A stretch of DNA of 64,000 nt from Agrobacterium salinitolerans (GTDB lineage Bacteria; Pseudomonadota; Alphaproteobacteria; Rhizobiales; Rhizobiaceae). Below the pieces are notes generated by a model. The model saw only the letters and a list, made by a program, of their open reading frames with translations. It was not told the origin of the DNA and did not search any database. Positions 19,278 through 28,509 of this stretch are shown in pieces (position 1 is the stretch's first letter; each line of letters opens with the position of its first letter). Where the stretch lies: assembly GCF_002008225.1 (NCBI RefSeq), contig NZ_MRDH01000037.1, forward strand, positions 1-64,000, in the 5' to 3' direction. The translations under genes were made by a program, and so were the position numbers.

Positions 19278-20510
19278 TCAGTCCGCCGAACCGATAATGT
19301 CTGCGAAGCGCTTCTGCCCGTCTTCCGCCGACATCGAGCCCGCAAAGAACTCCGCCATCAGGTCTTCCTTTTGTTTCTGCGTATCGGCAGAAATCAGCTG
19401 GTCGGTGCTGGTCAGCGCATTGCCCTTGGCCAGAATTGCCAGACCCTTTTTCATGCAGTCATTGGCTGCATTGAGGTCGACGTCACCGCGGATCGGCAGC
19501 GAGCCTTTCTTCAGGTTAAAGGCAACCTGCGTTTTCGGATCGACGATGGTTGCGGCAAGAACGTCCTGCGCCTTGGTTTTCGCCTCGTCCTTCAAAACAG
19601 GGAAATAAAAGGCGTCGCCACCCGTGGTGAGGTATTCACTAAGACCAAGTCCGGGAAGGCAGGAATAGTCCGTGCCGGCTTTCTGGTTGGCAAGCTGGAA
19701 TTCACCCTGCGCCCAGTCCCCCATGATCTGGCCGCCGGCCTTGCCGGTGATAACCATGTTGGTGGCCTGGTTCCAGTCCTGAACATTGGTGCCCTTGGCC
19801 ATGTCGCGCGCCTCGACGGCAGCCGCGAAAATCTTCGCCATCTCAGGCCCGGCTGCAGTCTCGGCATCCTTGTCGCCATAGACTTTCTGATAAATGTCCT
19901 TGCCGCCGAGCGAAAGCGTCAGCGTGTCGAACAGGCCGTTGGCCTGCCAGGCCTGCCCACCGAGCGCGAGCGGCTGGATACCGGCCTTTTTCAGCGCCGG
20001 TGCGGCGGCGACAAACTCCGTCCAGTTTTTCGGAACTTCGACGCCCGCCTTCTTGAAGGCTTCATTGGAAAGCCACAGCCATTGCCAGGAGTGGATGTTA
20101 ACCGGCGCGCAATAAATCTTGCCGTCGATGGTGCAGCTGTCAAGCAGGCTCGCGGGCTTGATGACGTCTTTCCAGTTGCCCTTTGCAGCAACATCGGACA
20201 GGTCGCGCATCAGGCCTGCTTGAACAAGCTCTTCCGCCTGCCGGCCGTGGTTGAACTGGGTCGCACCCATCGGGTCACCGCCGGTGATGCGGCTGATCAT
20301 GATCGGCCGGGCCGTGCCGCCCGAACCGGCAATCGCGCCGTCAACCCATTTGTTACCGGTGGCGTCGAAAGCCTTGGCCAATTCGGCGACCGCGGCGGCT
20401 TCGCCGCCCGATGTCCACCAATGGGTCACCTCAAGATCGGTGGCCCCGGCGATACCCGCCGGAATCATGACGCTGGCCAAAAAGGCCGCAGAAATAACAC
20501 GCATTCGCAT
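19278..20510 (-). CDS. Sugar ABC transporter periplasmic binding protein
   Basis: This 410-residue family-1 solute-binding protein has a signal peptide ending near AGA, followed by TDLEVTHWWTSGGEAAAV, a start typical of glucose-type CUT1 binding proteins. ATG at 20510 follows GGAGGAG by five bases. It heads the six-gene operon down to 14226. Similar proteins bind glucose, mannose or other monosaccharides, but the substrate cannot be read from this sequence. The operator at 20526-20539 sits between its probable promoter and start. Confidence 0.88.
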   Translation of the reverse strand: MRMRVISAAFLASVMIPAGIAGATDLEVTHWWTSGGEAAAVAELAKAFDATGNKWVDGAIAGSGGTARPIMISRITGGDPMGATQFNHGRQAEELVQAGLMRDLSDVAAKGNWKDVIKPASLLDSCTIDGKIYCAPVNIHSWQWLWLSNEAFKKAGVEVPKNWTEFVAAAPALKKAGIQPLALGGQAWQANGLFDTLTLSLGGKDIYQKVYGDKDAETAAGPEMAKIFAAAVEARDMAKGTNVQDWNQATNMVITGKAGGQIMGDWAQGEFQLANQKAGTDYSCLPGLGLSEYLTTGGDAFYFPVLKDEAKTKAQDVLAATIVDPKTQVAFNLKKGSLPIRGDVDLNAANDCMKKGLAILAKGNALTSTDQLISADTQKQKEDLMAEFFAGSMSAEDGQKRFADIIGSAD

Positions 20511-20525
20511 GAGTCTCCTCCCTCA

Positions 20526-20539
20526 CTGAAACGTTACAG
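20526..20539. promoter_or_regulatory. Operator of the 14226-20510 operon
   Basis: CTGAAACGTTACAG (minus strand CTGTAACGTTTCAG) differs from the perfect palindrome at 19147-19160 at one base pair. On the minus strand a weak promoter, TTGCCT, 17 bases, TACGTT, lies immediately upstream, so a repressor here would block initiation. No regulator gene of this operon is adjacent. Confidence 0.6.
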
Positions 20540-20813
20540 TTGGAACGTATGCGAAGATTTTTGATTAGGCAACCGCCTAAAATACGAATCTCGATGTGGC
20601 AATTTCGGACATGCCTTGCGACTGGAAACCTCGCAAATCGACGACCGGCGGCATGCCAGGTCCTGCCGGCCTGCCCCTTCCATTCCTACAATTTCTGCAA
20701 GGGACGCGGCTGCCGCATCCGTATTTGAATAAGGGGGCTCACCCTTTAAACATACAAACGAGCCGGAACGCCTTCCGCCTCGCCTCTGTCGTGCTGCCTC
20801 ACAACACTATCCA
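20540..20813. other. Gene-free stretch between manC and the ABC operon
   Basis: This stretch holds the probable minus-strand promoter of the binding-protein gene (TTGCCT, 17 bases, TACGTT) near the right-hand side of the operator. No convincing coding sequence was seen on either strand, and no clear terminator for manC was found. Confidence 0.4.
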
Positions 20814-22244
20814 TTATTGCCTCTTATAGTCATCCTCGATGCGGATGACATCATCCTCGCCGATATAGGCTCCGGTCTGGATTTCGACCAGTTCGAGCGG
20901 AATCTGCCCCTCATTGGCAAGCCGATGTGACTCGCCGATCGGGATGTAAACCGACTGGTTCTCCGTCAGCAGCCGGGTTTCCTCGCCAATCGTCACCGTC
21001 GCCGTGCCCTTGACGACGATCCAGTGTTCCGAGCGGTGATAATGTTTCTGGAATGAGATGCGGTGGCCGGGATCGACCGTGATGTGGCCGACCCGGTAGC
21101 GCTCGTCCACATACATGTGTTCGATATAACCCCAAGGGCGATAGACCCGCTTGTGGGTCTGCGTCTGCGGTGCGTGTTCGCCATTCTTCAGCGTCTCCAC
21201 CAGACCCTTCACATCCTGCACCCGGTTTTTCGGCACCACCAGAACCGCATCCTTGGTGGCCACGACAACCATGTCCCTGGCGCCCACCACCGTCGTCAGC
21301 AATTGCGTCGAATGGATGAGGCAGCCTTCGGAATCGATGAAGACGCCGTTGCCTTCCAGCGCATTGTCGTTGCCGCGCTTGTCGGCAATTTCCCAGATCG
21401 CATCCCAGCTGCCGATATCCGACCAGCGGAAATGGCCGTGCACCACCGCCATGCGTTTGGTCTTCTCGATCACCGCATAGTCGATGGAATTTTTCGGCGA
21501 AGCCTCGAAGCTTTCCTGATGAAGGCGCACGAAACCCAGGTCGCTTTCATATTGGTCGACCGCTTGCGTCACCGCCGCCAGAATCTCCGGGGCAAAGGCC
21601 TTCAGCTCGGCAATCATCACATCGGAACGGAACAGGAAATTGCCGGAATTCCAGAGATAACCTTTTTCCAGATAGGAGATCGCCGTCTTCATATCCGGTT
21701 TCTCCACAAAGGCATCCACGGTGCTGAGGTCTTCCTCGCCGTCGATCGCCTCGCCCGGCTTGATATAACCGTAGGAGGTGCGCGGTTCGGTCGGCACCAG
21801 GCCGAAGACGACGATATTGCCCTGATCGGCGGCTTTTGCGCCGAGTTTCACGGCGTCGGAGAACTTGTCGGCATCGAGCACCACATGATCGGCGGCAAGC
21901 GCCAGCACCAGGCATCCTGGCTCGCGGCGCTCGGCCAGCACGGCGGCGGCGGCCATGGCGGCGGCGCTGTCGCGGCGGGCGGGCTCCAGCACCACCGTCG
22001 CCGGCAAATCGATTTCTTCCGCCTGACGGCGGGCGAAGAAACGGAAATCCTCGTTGGTGATGACAAGCGGCTCGGCATAGAGGCTCTTGTCGCCCACCCG
22101 CTGCAACGTTTGCTGATAGGTCGAAAGATTGCCGACCAGCGGCTGGAACTGCTTGGGCAACTGATCGCGCGAGACGGGCCAAAGTCGGGAGCCCGCACCG
22201 CCAGCCAGAAGAACCGGCGTGATCTTTCGAGTATGTTCCTTCAC
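20814..22244 (-). CDS. manC: Mannose-1-phosphate guanylyltransferase / mannose-6-phosphate isomerase
   Basis: This 476-residue bifunctional enzyme makes GDP-mannose, a precursor of exopolysaccharide, LPS and glycans. The nucleotidyltransferase pyrophosphorylase motif LLAGGAGSRLWPVSR is at the start, followed by PKQF. The C-terminal cupin (type II phosphomannose isomerase) shows RVGHITVDPGHRISFQKHYH and EHWIVVKGTA near residues 395-425. The start is GTG at 22244. It is read alone and diverges from maeB. Confidence 0.92.
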   Translation of the reverse strand: MKEHTRKITPVLLAGGAGSRLWPVSRDQLPKQFQPLVGNLSTYQQTLQRVGDKSLYAEPLVITNEDFRFFARRQAEEIDLPATVVLEPARRDSAAAMAAAAVLAERREPGCLVLALAADHVVLDADKFSDAVKLGAKAADQGNIVVFGLVPTEPRTSYGYIKPGEAIDGEEDLSTVDAFVEKPDMKTAISYLEKGYLWNSGNFLFRSDVMIAELKAFAPEILAAVTQAVDQYESDLGFVRLHQESFEASPKNSIDYAVIEKTKRMAVVHGHFRWSDIGSWDAIWEIADKRGNDNALEGNGVFIDSEGCLIHSTQLLTTVVGARDMVVVATKDAVLVVPKNRVQDVKGLVETLKNGEHAPQTQTHKRVYRPWGYIEHMYVDERYRVGHITVDPGHRISFQKHYHRSEHWIVVKGTATVTIGEETRLLTENQSVYIPIGESHRLANEGQIPLELVEIQTGAYIGEDDVIRIEDDYKRQ

Positions 22245-22688
22245 GGCAAAACCTTTCCAATATCAAAAATTTTCCGGCGCGCCGGACAATTTACATATTT
22301 CCCAATGCCGCCATCATCGGTTTGCGAGCGGGCAAGCGCAAGCTCATAAATTCGCCTTGTGAAAGCTTGGTGAATGAGCAACAGGGCATTTGGAGGACAT
22401 GTCGATTGCCCGGGGACCCGTTTCGCTAACGCGACATGGCTTGTGAGGTTCCACAGAACTCGCCACGGAAAAGCCCACGAGGATCGCGGCAATGCACCAC
22501 CCACGGATCCGCATCTGCGGTCGGGCGGTGGCGCACGGGCCGGATAATCCAGCAACGGGTCAAGAACGACGACTTAATCGATTAAATCCGGCCGCAAATT
22601 TCATCACGCTTAAATTTGCTGCACTGAACAACATTCAAGACTTGGCAGACGCGCGAAAAATACAATAACAACGGCGGATATTTTTACA
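22245..22688. other. 444-bp divergent intergenic region, manC-maeB
   Basis: No coding sequence was found. The right side becomes AT-rich towards maeB and holds TACAAT at 22661-22666, a possible -10, but no convincing -35. Promoters for the divergent genes must lie here. Confidence 0.35.
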
Positions 22689-25007
22689 ATGTTATCGACA
22701 CGAAAGCACGTTCAGCCCATGTCCGACACGACGAAGCCCGCCAGCACAAGAACATCGGTTACGGATCAGGAAGCCCTGGATTTTCACGCTCAAGGCAGGC
22801 CGGGGAAACTGGAAATCACCCCGACCAAGCCGATGGCGACGCAGCGGGATCTGTCGCTTGCCTATTCGCCTGGCGTGGCCGTACCAGTGAAAGCCATCGC
22901 CGAAAATCCGGCGACCGCTTACGATTATACAACGCGCGGCAACATGGTTGCGGTCATCTCCAACGGCACCGCCATCCTGGGTCTCGGCAATCTCGGCGCT
23001 CTGGCCTCCAAGCCGGTCATGGAAGGCAAGTCGGTCCTTTTCAAGCGCTTCGCCGATGTCGATTCCATTGACCTCGAGGTCGATACCGAAGACGCCGATG
23101 AGTTCATCAATTGTGTGCGTTACCTCGGACCCTCCTTCGGCGGTATCAATCTGGAAGACATCAAGGCGCCGGAATGTTTCATCATCGAAAGCCGCCTGCG
23201 CGAGCTGATGGACATTCCCGTTTTCCATGACGACCAGCACGGCACCGCCATCATCGCCGCCGCCGGCCTCATCAACGCCATCGAGTTGACGGGCCGCGAC
23301 TTCAAGACCACCAAGCTGGTCTGCAACGGCGCGGGCGCTGCGGCAATCGCCTGCATGGACCTCATCAAGGCCATGGGGTTCAACCCTGAAAACATCACGC
23401 TCTGCGATACCAAGGGCGTGATCTATCAGGGCCGTGCCGAAGGCATGAACCAGTGGAAATCCGCCCATGCGGTGAAAACCAACAACCGCACGCTGGCGGA
23501 AGCCATGAAGGGTGCGGATGTGGTGTTCGGCCTCTCCCAAAAGGGCGCTTTCAGCGAAGAGATGATCCGCTCCATGGCGCCGAAGCCGATCATCTTCGCC
23601 ATGGCCAATCCGGACCCGGAAATTACGCCGGAAGAAGTGTCGCGCATCCGCGACGACGCCATCATGGCGACCGGGCGTTCGGACTACCCGAACCAGGTCA
23701 ATAACGTCCTCGGCTTTCCCTATATCTTCCGTGGCGCGCTCGATGTTCGCGCCAGCCAGATCAACGATGCGATGAAGATCGCGGCGGCACAGGCGCTGGC
23801 CGATCTTGCCCGCGAGGATGTGCCTGACGATGTGGCCGCCGCCTATCAGGGCAACCGTCCGCGCTTCGGGTCGCAATACATCATTCCGGTTCCCTTCGAT
23901 CCGCGCCTGATTTCGGCAATTCCTGTGGCCGTGGCGAAAGCGGCGATTGAAACCGGCGTCGCCCGCCGGGAGCTGCCCGATCTCGATGCCTATGCCCGCG
24001 AGCTTTCCGCCCGTCGCGACCCGATGGCTTCCACCACGCAGCGCCTTTACGAACGGGTGCGCCGCTCGCCCAAGCGGGTCGTGTTTGCGGAAGCCGAAGA
24101 AGAACAGGTCATGCGCGCGGCGATTTCCTTCACCGCGCAGGGCCTCGGCACCGCCATCCTGCTCGGCCGTGACGACATCATCCGGGCCAATGCGGAACGC
24201 GCCGGCATCGATCTCGACCGCGCCAATATCGAGATCACCAATGCGCGCCTTTCCAGCCGTGTCGATGCCTATGTCGATTACCTCTATGCGCGCCTGCAGC
24301 GCGGCGGTTTCCTGCTGCGCGACGTACAGCGCCTGATCCATAACGACCGCAACCATTTCGCCGCCTGCATGGTGGCGATGGGCGATGCGGACGCCGTGGT
24401 CACCGGCGTCACCCGCAATTACTCCACGGCGCTGGAAGATATTCGCCGTTGCATCAACACAAAGCCCGGCCATCGCGTCATCGGCGTTTCGCTGGTGGTC
24501 TCGCGCAACCGAACCGTCTTCGTTGCCGATACGGCCGTGCATGATATGCCGAATGCCGAGGACCTGGCGGATATCGCCGAAGAGGCCGCCCACCTTGCAC
24601 GCCGTTTCGGTTACGAACCGCGCGTTGCCATGCTCGCCTATTCCACTTTCGGCCAGCCGGTCGGCGAACGCTCCGACAAAGTACGTGAGGCCGTGAAAAT
24701 CCTCGACAAGCGAAACGTCAATTTCGAGGTCGATGGCGAAATGTCGGCCGATATAGCACTCAACCATCACCGCATGCAGAGCCAGTATCCCTTCGCGCGT
24801 CTTTCCGGCCCGGCCAATGTACTGGTCATGCCCGCCATCCATTCCGCCTCCATCTCCACCAAGATGCTGCAGGAACTGGGCGGCGCGACCGTCATCGGCC
24901 CGCTTCTCGTCGGCCTCGACAAGTCGGTGCAGATCACTTCGATGGGCGCGAAAGACAGCGACATCGTTAACATGGCGGCAATCGCGGCCTACAACGCCGG
25001 TCGTTAA
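22689..25007 (+). CDS. maeB: NADP-type malic enzyme with phosphotransacetylase-like C-terminal domain
   Basis: This 772-residue enzyme decarboxylates malate to pyruvate. Residues about 20-440 are the malic-enzyme domain (SLAYSPGVAVP, and VFHDDQHGTAI near 180). Residues about 450-770 are a phosphotransacetylase-like domain (RVVFAEAEEEQVMRA) that in this class is regulatory rather than catalytic. The length matches the DME/TME malic enzymes of Sinorhizobium. Which of the two this is, and hence the cofactor, was not determined. ATG at 22719 (MSDTTKPAST) is a good alternative start. A strong terminator follows at 25112. Confidence 0.92.
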   Translation: MLSTRKHVQPMSDTTKPASTRTSVTDQEALDFHAQGRPGKLEITPTKPMATQRDLSLAYSPGVAVPVKAIAENPATAYDYTTRGNMVAVISNGTAILGLGNLGALASKPVMEGKSVLFKRFADVDSIDLEVDTEDADEFINCVRYLGPSFGGINLEDIKAPECFIIESRLRELMDIPVFHDDQHGTAIIAAAGLINAIELTGRDFKTTKLVCNGAGAAAIACMDLIKAMGFNPENITLCDTKGVIYQGRAEGMNQWKSAHAVKTNNRTLAEAMKGADVVFGLSQKGAFSEEMIRSMAPKPIIFAMANPDPEITPEEVSRIRDDAIMATGRSDYPNQVNNVLGFPYIFRGALDVRASQINDAMKIAAAQALADLAREDVPDDVAAAYQGNRPRFGSQYIIPVPFDPRLISAIPVAVAKAAIETGVARRELPDLDAYARELSARRDPMASTTQRLYERVRRSPKRVVFAEAEEEQVMRAAISFTAQGLGTAILLGRDDIIRANAERAGIDLDRANIEITNARLSSRVDAYVDYLYARLQRGGFLLRDVQRLIHNDRNHFAACMVAMGDADAVVTGVTRNYSTALEDIRRCINTKPGHRVIGVSLVVSRNRTVFVADTAVHDMPNAEDLADIAEEAAHLARRFGYEPRVAMLAYSTFGQPVGERSDKVREAVKILDKRNVNFEVDGEMSADIALNHHRMQSQYPFARLSGPANVLVMPAIHSASISTKMLQELGGATVIGPLLVGLDKSVQITSMGAKDSDIVNMAAIAAYNAGR

Positions 25008-25027
25008 GACGGGCTGGAGGTTGCAGC

Positions 25028-25064
25028 ACGTTTCTTCGCACCGGGGAGGCGCGTTGCAATATCC
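25028..25064. repeat. Dispersed palindromic-repeat end
   Basis: The run CGTTTCTTCGCACCGGGG followed by CGCGTTGCAATATCC shares its order with 63841-63880 and resembles the arms at 54274-54412. It lies between maeB and its terminator. Confidence 0.45.
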
Positions 25065-25111
25065 ATCGCCTGGCCCCTTTCTGGTCTGGAGATTTTGGAA
25101 GCGTATCGCTG

Positions 25112-25139
25112 GCCCGCCTCTGTCTGAGGCGGGCTTTTT
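25112..25139 (+). terminator. maeB terminator
   Basis: A 9-bp perfect stem (GCCCGCCTC with its complement, loop TGTCT) is followed by five Ts at 25135-25139, 105 bp after the maeB stop. Confidence 0.9.
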
Positions 25140-25168
25140 CGTGGTCTTGAGGGTGGTTTGGGTGGATT

Positions 25169-25400
25169 TCAGGCCCGATGAGACGTTGTCGGCGTCGGCA
25201 ATGTCACCCAGAGGGGCGTGTTGAAAGCCACCACTGCTAGCAAGATCTGCGCCTTTGTCTCGACGATCCCACGGTAGCGGATCACGCCGGGGCCAATACG
25301 GTTCTTCAGTGTGGCAAATGTCGTTTCCACGGCCGCCCGACCCTTCAATATCATAGGGTTAAGGCGGACAAGACGCAGCGTCAGGATACGGTGACGCCGA
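25169..25400 (-). pseudogene. IS5-like transposase C-terminal remnant
   Basis: The minus-strand reading of 96 residues contains RAAVETTFATLKNRIG, then RYRGIVETKAQILLAVVAFN around 25345-25220. This resembles the C-terminus of IS5-family DDE transposases, where the Glu of VExTFxxLK is the third catalytic acid. There is no N-terminal half and no terminal inverted repeat, so it is a decayed fragment between maeB and xylA. Family placement is from motif memory only. Confidence 0.6.
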
Positions 25401-25455
25401 TTCGGCCGGCGCGTCGGCGATGGGGGCAACGTTACCGTCGCCCCCGACATTCCCG

Positions 25456-26766
25456 TCAAACGTAACGATTGACCACGTTTTCCAGATACTCCTGACGGCC
25501 GGACTTCGGCTCAGGATTGATATCCTCACGCTCGACCAGCGCTGCAATCTCTTCCAGCTTCAGCTCGCCACGCAGCATCTTCTGGGCTTCAGCCGAATCC
25601 CACTTGGCGTAACGCTCGGCAAGCGGTTTCGACAATGCGCCGTCCTCGATCATCTTCGCCGCTGCTTTCAGGCCACGGGCGCAGCAATCCATGCCGCCGA
25701 TATGGCCGATCAGCAGATCCTGCGGATCGAGCGACTGGCGGCGCAGCTTGGAATCGAAGTTGGTGCCACCGTTCTTGAAACCGCCGCCGGCAAGAACATG
25801 GTAATAAGCCAGCGCCATTTCCGGCACGTTGTTGGGGAACTGGTCGGTATCCCAGCCGGACTGGTAGTCGTTGCGGTTCATGTCGATGGAGCCGAAAATG
25901 CCGAAGGCATTGGCCATGGCCAGCTCATGTTCGAAGGAATGGCCGGCGAGGATGGCATGGCCCTGCTCGATATTGACCTTCACTTCCTTTTCGAGACCGT
26001 TCTTTTGCAGGAAGGCATAAACGGTGGCGACATCGTAATCGTACTGGTGCTTGGTCGGCTCCTGCGGCTTCGGCTCGATCAGGATCGTGCCTTCGAAGCC
26101 GATCTTGTATTTGTATTCCACCACCAGATTGAGGAAACGGCCGAGCTGGTCGAGTTCACGCGACAGATCGGTGTTGAGCAGCGTTTCATAACCTTCACGA
26201 CCGCCCCACAGAACATAGTTGGCGCCGCCAAGCTTCTTGGTGGCATCCATGCAGGTCTTCACCGTGGCTGCGGAGAAAGCGAAGACGTCAGGATCGGGAT
26301 TGGTCGCAGCGCCCGACATGAATCGGCGGTTCGAGAAAAGGTTGGCCGTGCCCCACAGCAGCTTCACGCCGGTATCGGCCTGCTTCTGCGCGAAATAATC
26401 GACGATTTCGTTGAGATTTTTGGTGTTCTCGGCGAAGTTCTTGCCTTCCGGGCGCACATCGGCGTCGTGGAAGCAATAGAACGGCGAACCGAGCAGGGAG
26501 AAAAATTCGAAAGCCACATCGGCCTTCAGCTTGGCGGCCTGCATGGTGTCTTCGAACCACGGACGCTGGAATGTCTGGCCACCGAAGGGGTCACCGCCCG
26601 GCCATGTGAAGGTGTGCCAATAGGCTACCGCGAAACGCAGGTGATCTTCCATGCGCTTGCCGGCGACGATCTCGTCGGGATTGTAGTGGCGGAAGGCCAG
26701 CGGATTGGTGCTGTCGGGGCCTTCATATTTGATCTTGGCGATATCGCCGAAGAAGCCTGTCGTCAT
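25456..26766 (-). CDS. xylA: Xylose isomerase
   Basis: Xylose isomerase interconverts D-xylose and D-xylulose with two divalent metal ions. The 436-residue length and opening [15 protein letters not shown] mark the longer class II enzymes. Metal and active-site motifs include [12 protein letters not shown] near residue 100, [17 protein letters not shown] near 230, and [19 protein letters not shown] near 295. It is downstream of xylB in the same orientation but separated from it by 241 bp holding a large palindromic repeat, so it may have its own promoter. GGAGG precedes the ATG at nine bases. Confidence 0.96.
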   Translation of the reverse strand: MTTGFFGDIAKIKYEGPDSTNPLAFRHYNPDEIVAGKRMEDHLRFAVAYWHTFTWPGGDPFGGQTFQRPWFEDTMQAAKLKADVAFEFFSLLGSPFYCFHDADVRPEGKNFAENTKNLNEIVDYFAQKQADTGVKLLWGTANLFSNRRFMSGAATNPDPDVFAFSAATVKTCMDATKKLGGANYVLWGGREGYETLLNTDLSRELDQLGRFLNLVVEYKYKIGFEGTILIEPKPQEPTKHQYDYDVATVYAFLQKNGLEKEVKVNIEQGHAILAGHSFEHELAMANAFGIFGSIDMNRNDYQSGWDTDQFPNNVPEMALAYYHVLAGGGFKNGGTNFDSKLRRQSLDPQDLLIGHIGGMDCCARGLKAAAKMIEDGALSKPLAERYAKWDSAEAQKMLRGELKLEEIAALVEREDINPEPKSGRQEYLENVVNRYV

Positions 26767-26830
26767 TGGGTGGTTCCTCCATGGTGGGCTTGGGTGGTGT
26801 TTGACAATTTCAAGGTTGGAGGGTGTGGCT

Positions 26831-26988
26831 CACCCCCCTCTGCCCTGCCGGACATCTCCCCCTCAAGGGGGGAGATCGACTCGTAGTTACGTCCTCACCT
26901 CTCGCGAGGCGTAGTATGAAGTGAGGTGTCCGCCACTTGCCGATCTCCCCCCTTGAGGGGGAGATGCCCGGCAGGGCAGAGGGGGGTG
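26831..26988. repeat. RIME-like inverted-repeat element 1
   Basis: Two 48-base arms (26831-26878 and 26941-26988) are inverted copies with one mismatch. The arm reads from CACCCCCCTCTGCC to AGGGGGGAGATCG. The 62 bases between have no gene. The same arm sequence makes the element at 38904-39044. It resembles the rhizobial intergenic mosaic elements known from Rhizobium genomes; that naming is from memory. It fills most of the xylA-xylB gap. Confidence 0.75.
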
Positions 26989-27007
26989 ACGCCGCACACG
27001 CCGCGTC

Positions 27008-28462
27008 TCACTGCGAAAGCGCCCTTATCGCCGGATAAAGCGCATGATACCGCCTGTAAGCCTCCTCATAAGCCGCGGCCAGATCAGCCACCGGCTCAAT
27101 CGTCCGCGCCGTCTCCGGCTGCGAGCAGACGGCCACCGGATCGGCCCCGGTCGCGGCAATCAGGCCGAGGCGGGCGGCACCAAAGGCCGCGCCGAAATCG
27201 CCCTCGGCCGGAATATCCACGGGAACACCAAGCGAGGTGGCGATCGAGGCCAGCCAGTAAGTCGAGCGCGAGCCGCCGCCGATGGCGGTGACGCGGGAGA
27301 TTGAGGTGCCGGCCGATTTCAGCGCTTCGAGATTATCGCGGATGGCGAAGGTCACGCCTTCCAGCACGGCCTGGGTCAGCGCTTTGCGGTCGCTTTCATG
27401 CGACAGGCCGATGAAGGAACCACGGATGGCAGCATCATTATGCGGCGTGCGTTCGCCGGAAAGATAGGGCGCGAAAGTGACGCCGGAGGGGGCCAGAAGC
27501 GTCTCGCCGAGTTCACTGGTCAGATCGGCAGCGGATTGGCCGGTGAGGCGCGAATACCAGTTCAACGCATCCGTCGCGGAGAGGATGACGCCCATCTGGT
27601 GCCAAGTGTCGGGCAGCGCATGGCAGAAGGCATGCACGGCGCTTTCCGGCTTCGGCAGGTAAGAAGCGTTGGCGGCAAAGAGCACGCCCGATGTGCCTAG
27701 CGATACGAAGGCATGGCCTTCCTTCACCGTGCCCATGCCGCAGGCGGAAGCGGCATTGTCGCCCGCGCCGCCGGCGACCACGGCACGGCCGGAAATGCCC
27801 CATTCGGAAGCCAGCTCACTGCGCAGAACGCCCGCCTCATCCGTGCCTTCCACCAGCGACGGCATGTGTTTTTCATCGAGCCCCGTCGCCGCAAGCAGAT
27901 CGGAAGACCATTTGCGCGCACCGGTATCGAGCCAGGCGGTGCCGGCGGAGTCGGACATCTCGGAGATATATTCGCCCGTCAGCCAAAGACGCAGATAATC
28001 CTTCGGCAGCAGCACCTTGGCCACTTTCGCGAAGATGTCGGGCTCGTTCTTCGCCACCCAGGCAAGCTTCGGCGCGGTAAAACCGGGGAAAACGATATTG
28101 CCTGTGATCTTGCGGAAACGCGGATCGGCATCGAGAGCGGCAGCCTCGGCATGGGAGCGCGTGTCGTTCCACAGGATGCAGGGGCGCAGCACCTTGCCTT
28201 CGGCATCCACAAGCGTCGCGCCATGCATCTGACCGGAAAGGCCGATGCCCTTGACGGCGGCAAGCTCTTTCGCAAACTTCTGCTTCAGGCCGGCAACGGC
28301 GGTTTTTGTCGCGGCGATCCAGTCTGCCGGGTCCTGTTCCGACCAACCATGATGCGGGCGCGAAACATCCAGCGAGCCGTTGGCCGAGCCGATGATTTTC
28401 TGATCGCCGTCCATCAGCAGGGCTTTGACGCCTGACGTGCCAAGATCGAGACCGAGATACAT
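27008..28462 (-). CDS. xylB: Xylulokinase
   Basis: This 484-residue FGGY kinase phosphorylates D-xylulose to xylulose 5-phosphate for the pentose phosphate pathway. It has LDLGTSGVKALLMDG at the start, the xylulokinase signature LSGQMHGATLVD near residue 75, and GERTPHNDAA and IGGGSRSTYW in the second half. ATG at 28462 is chosen since GGAG lies six bases upstream; the ATG at 28474 would remove that site. It is transcribed after the LacI regulator gene (47 bp gap) and before xylA. Confidence 0.94.
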   Translation of the reverse strand: MYLGLDLGTSGVKALLMDGDQKIIGSANGSLDVSRPHHGWSEQDPADWIAATKTAVAGLKQKFAKELAAVKGIGLSGQMHGATLVDAEGKVLRPCILWNDTRSHAEAAALDADPRFRKITGNIVFPGFTAPKLAWVAKNEPDIFAKVAKVLLPKDYLRLWLTGEYISEMSDSAGTAWLDTGARKWSSDLLAATGLDEKHMPSLVEGTDEAGVLRSELASEWGISGRAVVAGGAGDNAASACGMGTVKEGHAFVSLGTSGVLFAANASYLPKPESAVHAFCHALPDTWHQMGVILSATDALNWYSRLTGQSAADLTSELGETLLAPSGVTFAPYLSGERTPHNDAAIRGSFIGLSHESDRKALTQAVLEGVTFAIRDNLEALKSAGTSISRVTAIGGGSRSTYWLASIATSLGVPVDIPAEGDFGAAFGAARLGLIAATGADPVAVCSQPETARTIEPVADLAAAYEEAYRRYHALYPAIRALSQ

Positions 28463-28509
28463 GTATTTCTCCATTCCGGCGCGCCTTGCGCCACTTCCAG
28501 CCTGTTTGC

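Noticed and set aside
19134..20564. A 476-residue plus-strand open frame opposite the binding-protein gene
   Set aside because: It lies entirely over a well-supported binding protein, and its start overlaps a ribosome-binding site of the opposite strand.
20596..20829. Short plus-strand frames in the manC-ABC gap
   Set aside because: No ribosome-binding site, no family similarity, and they cover the putative promoter and operator.
22692..24842. A 716-residue minus-strand open frame opposite maeB
   Set aside because: It mirrors the codon pattern of the malic enzyme and its translation is an atypical His/Gly/Arg mix with no motif. The plus-strand gene has two recognisable domains.
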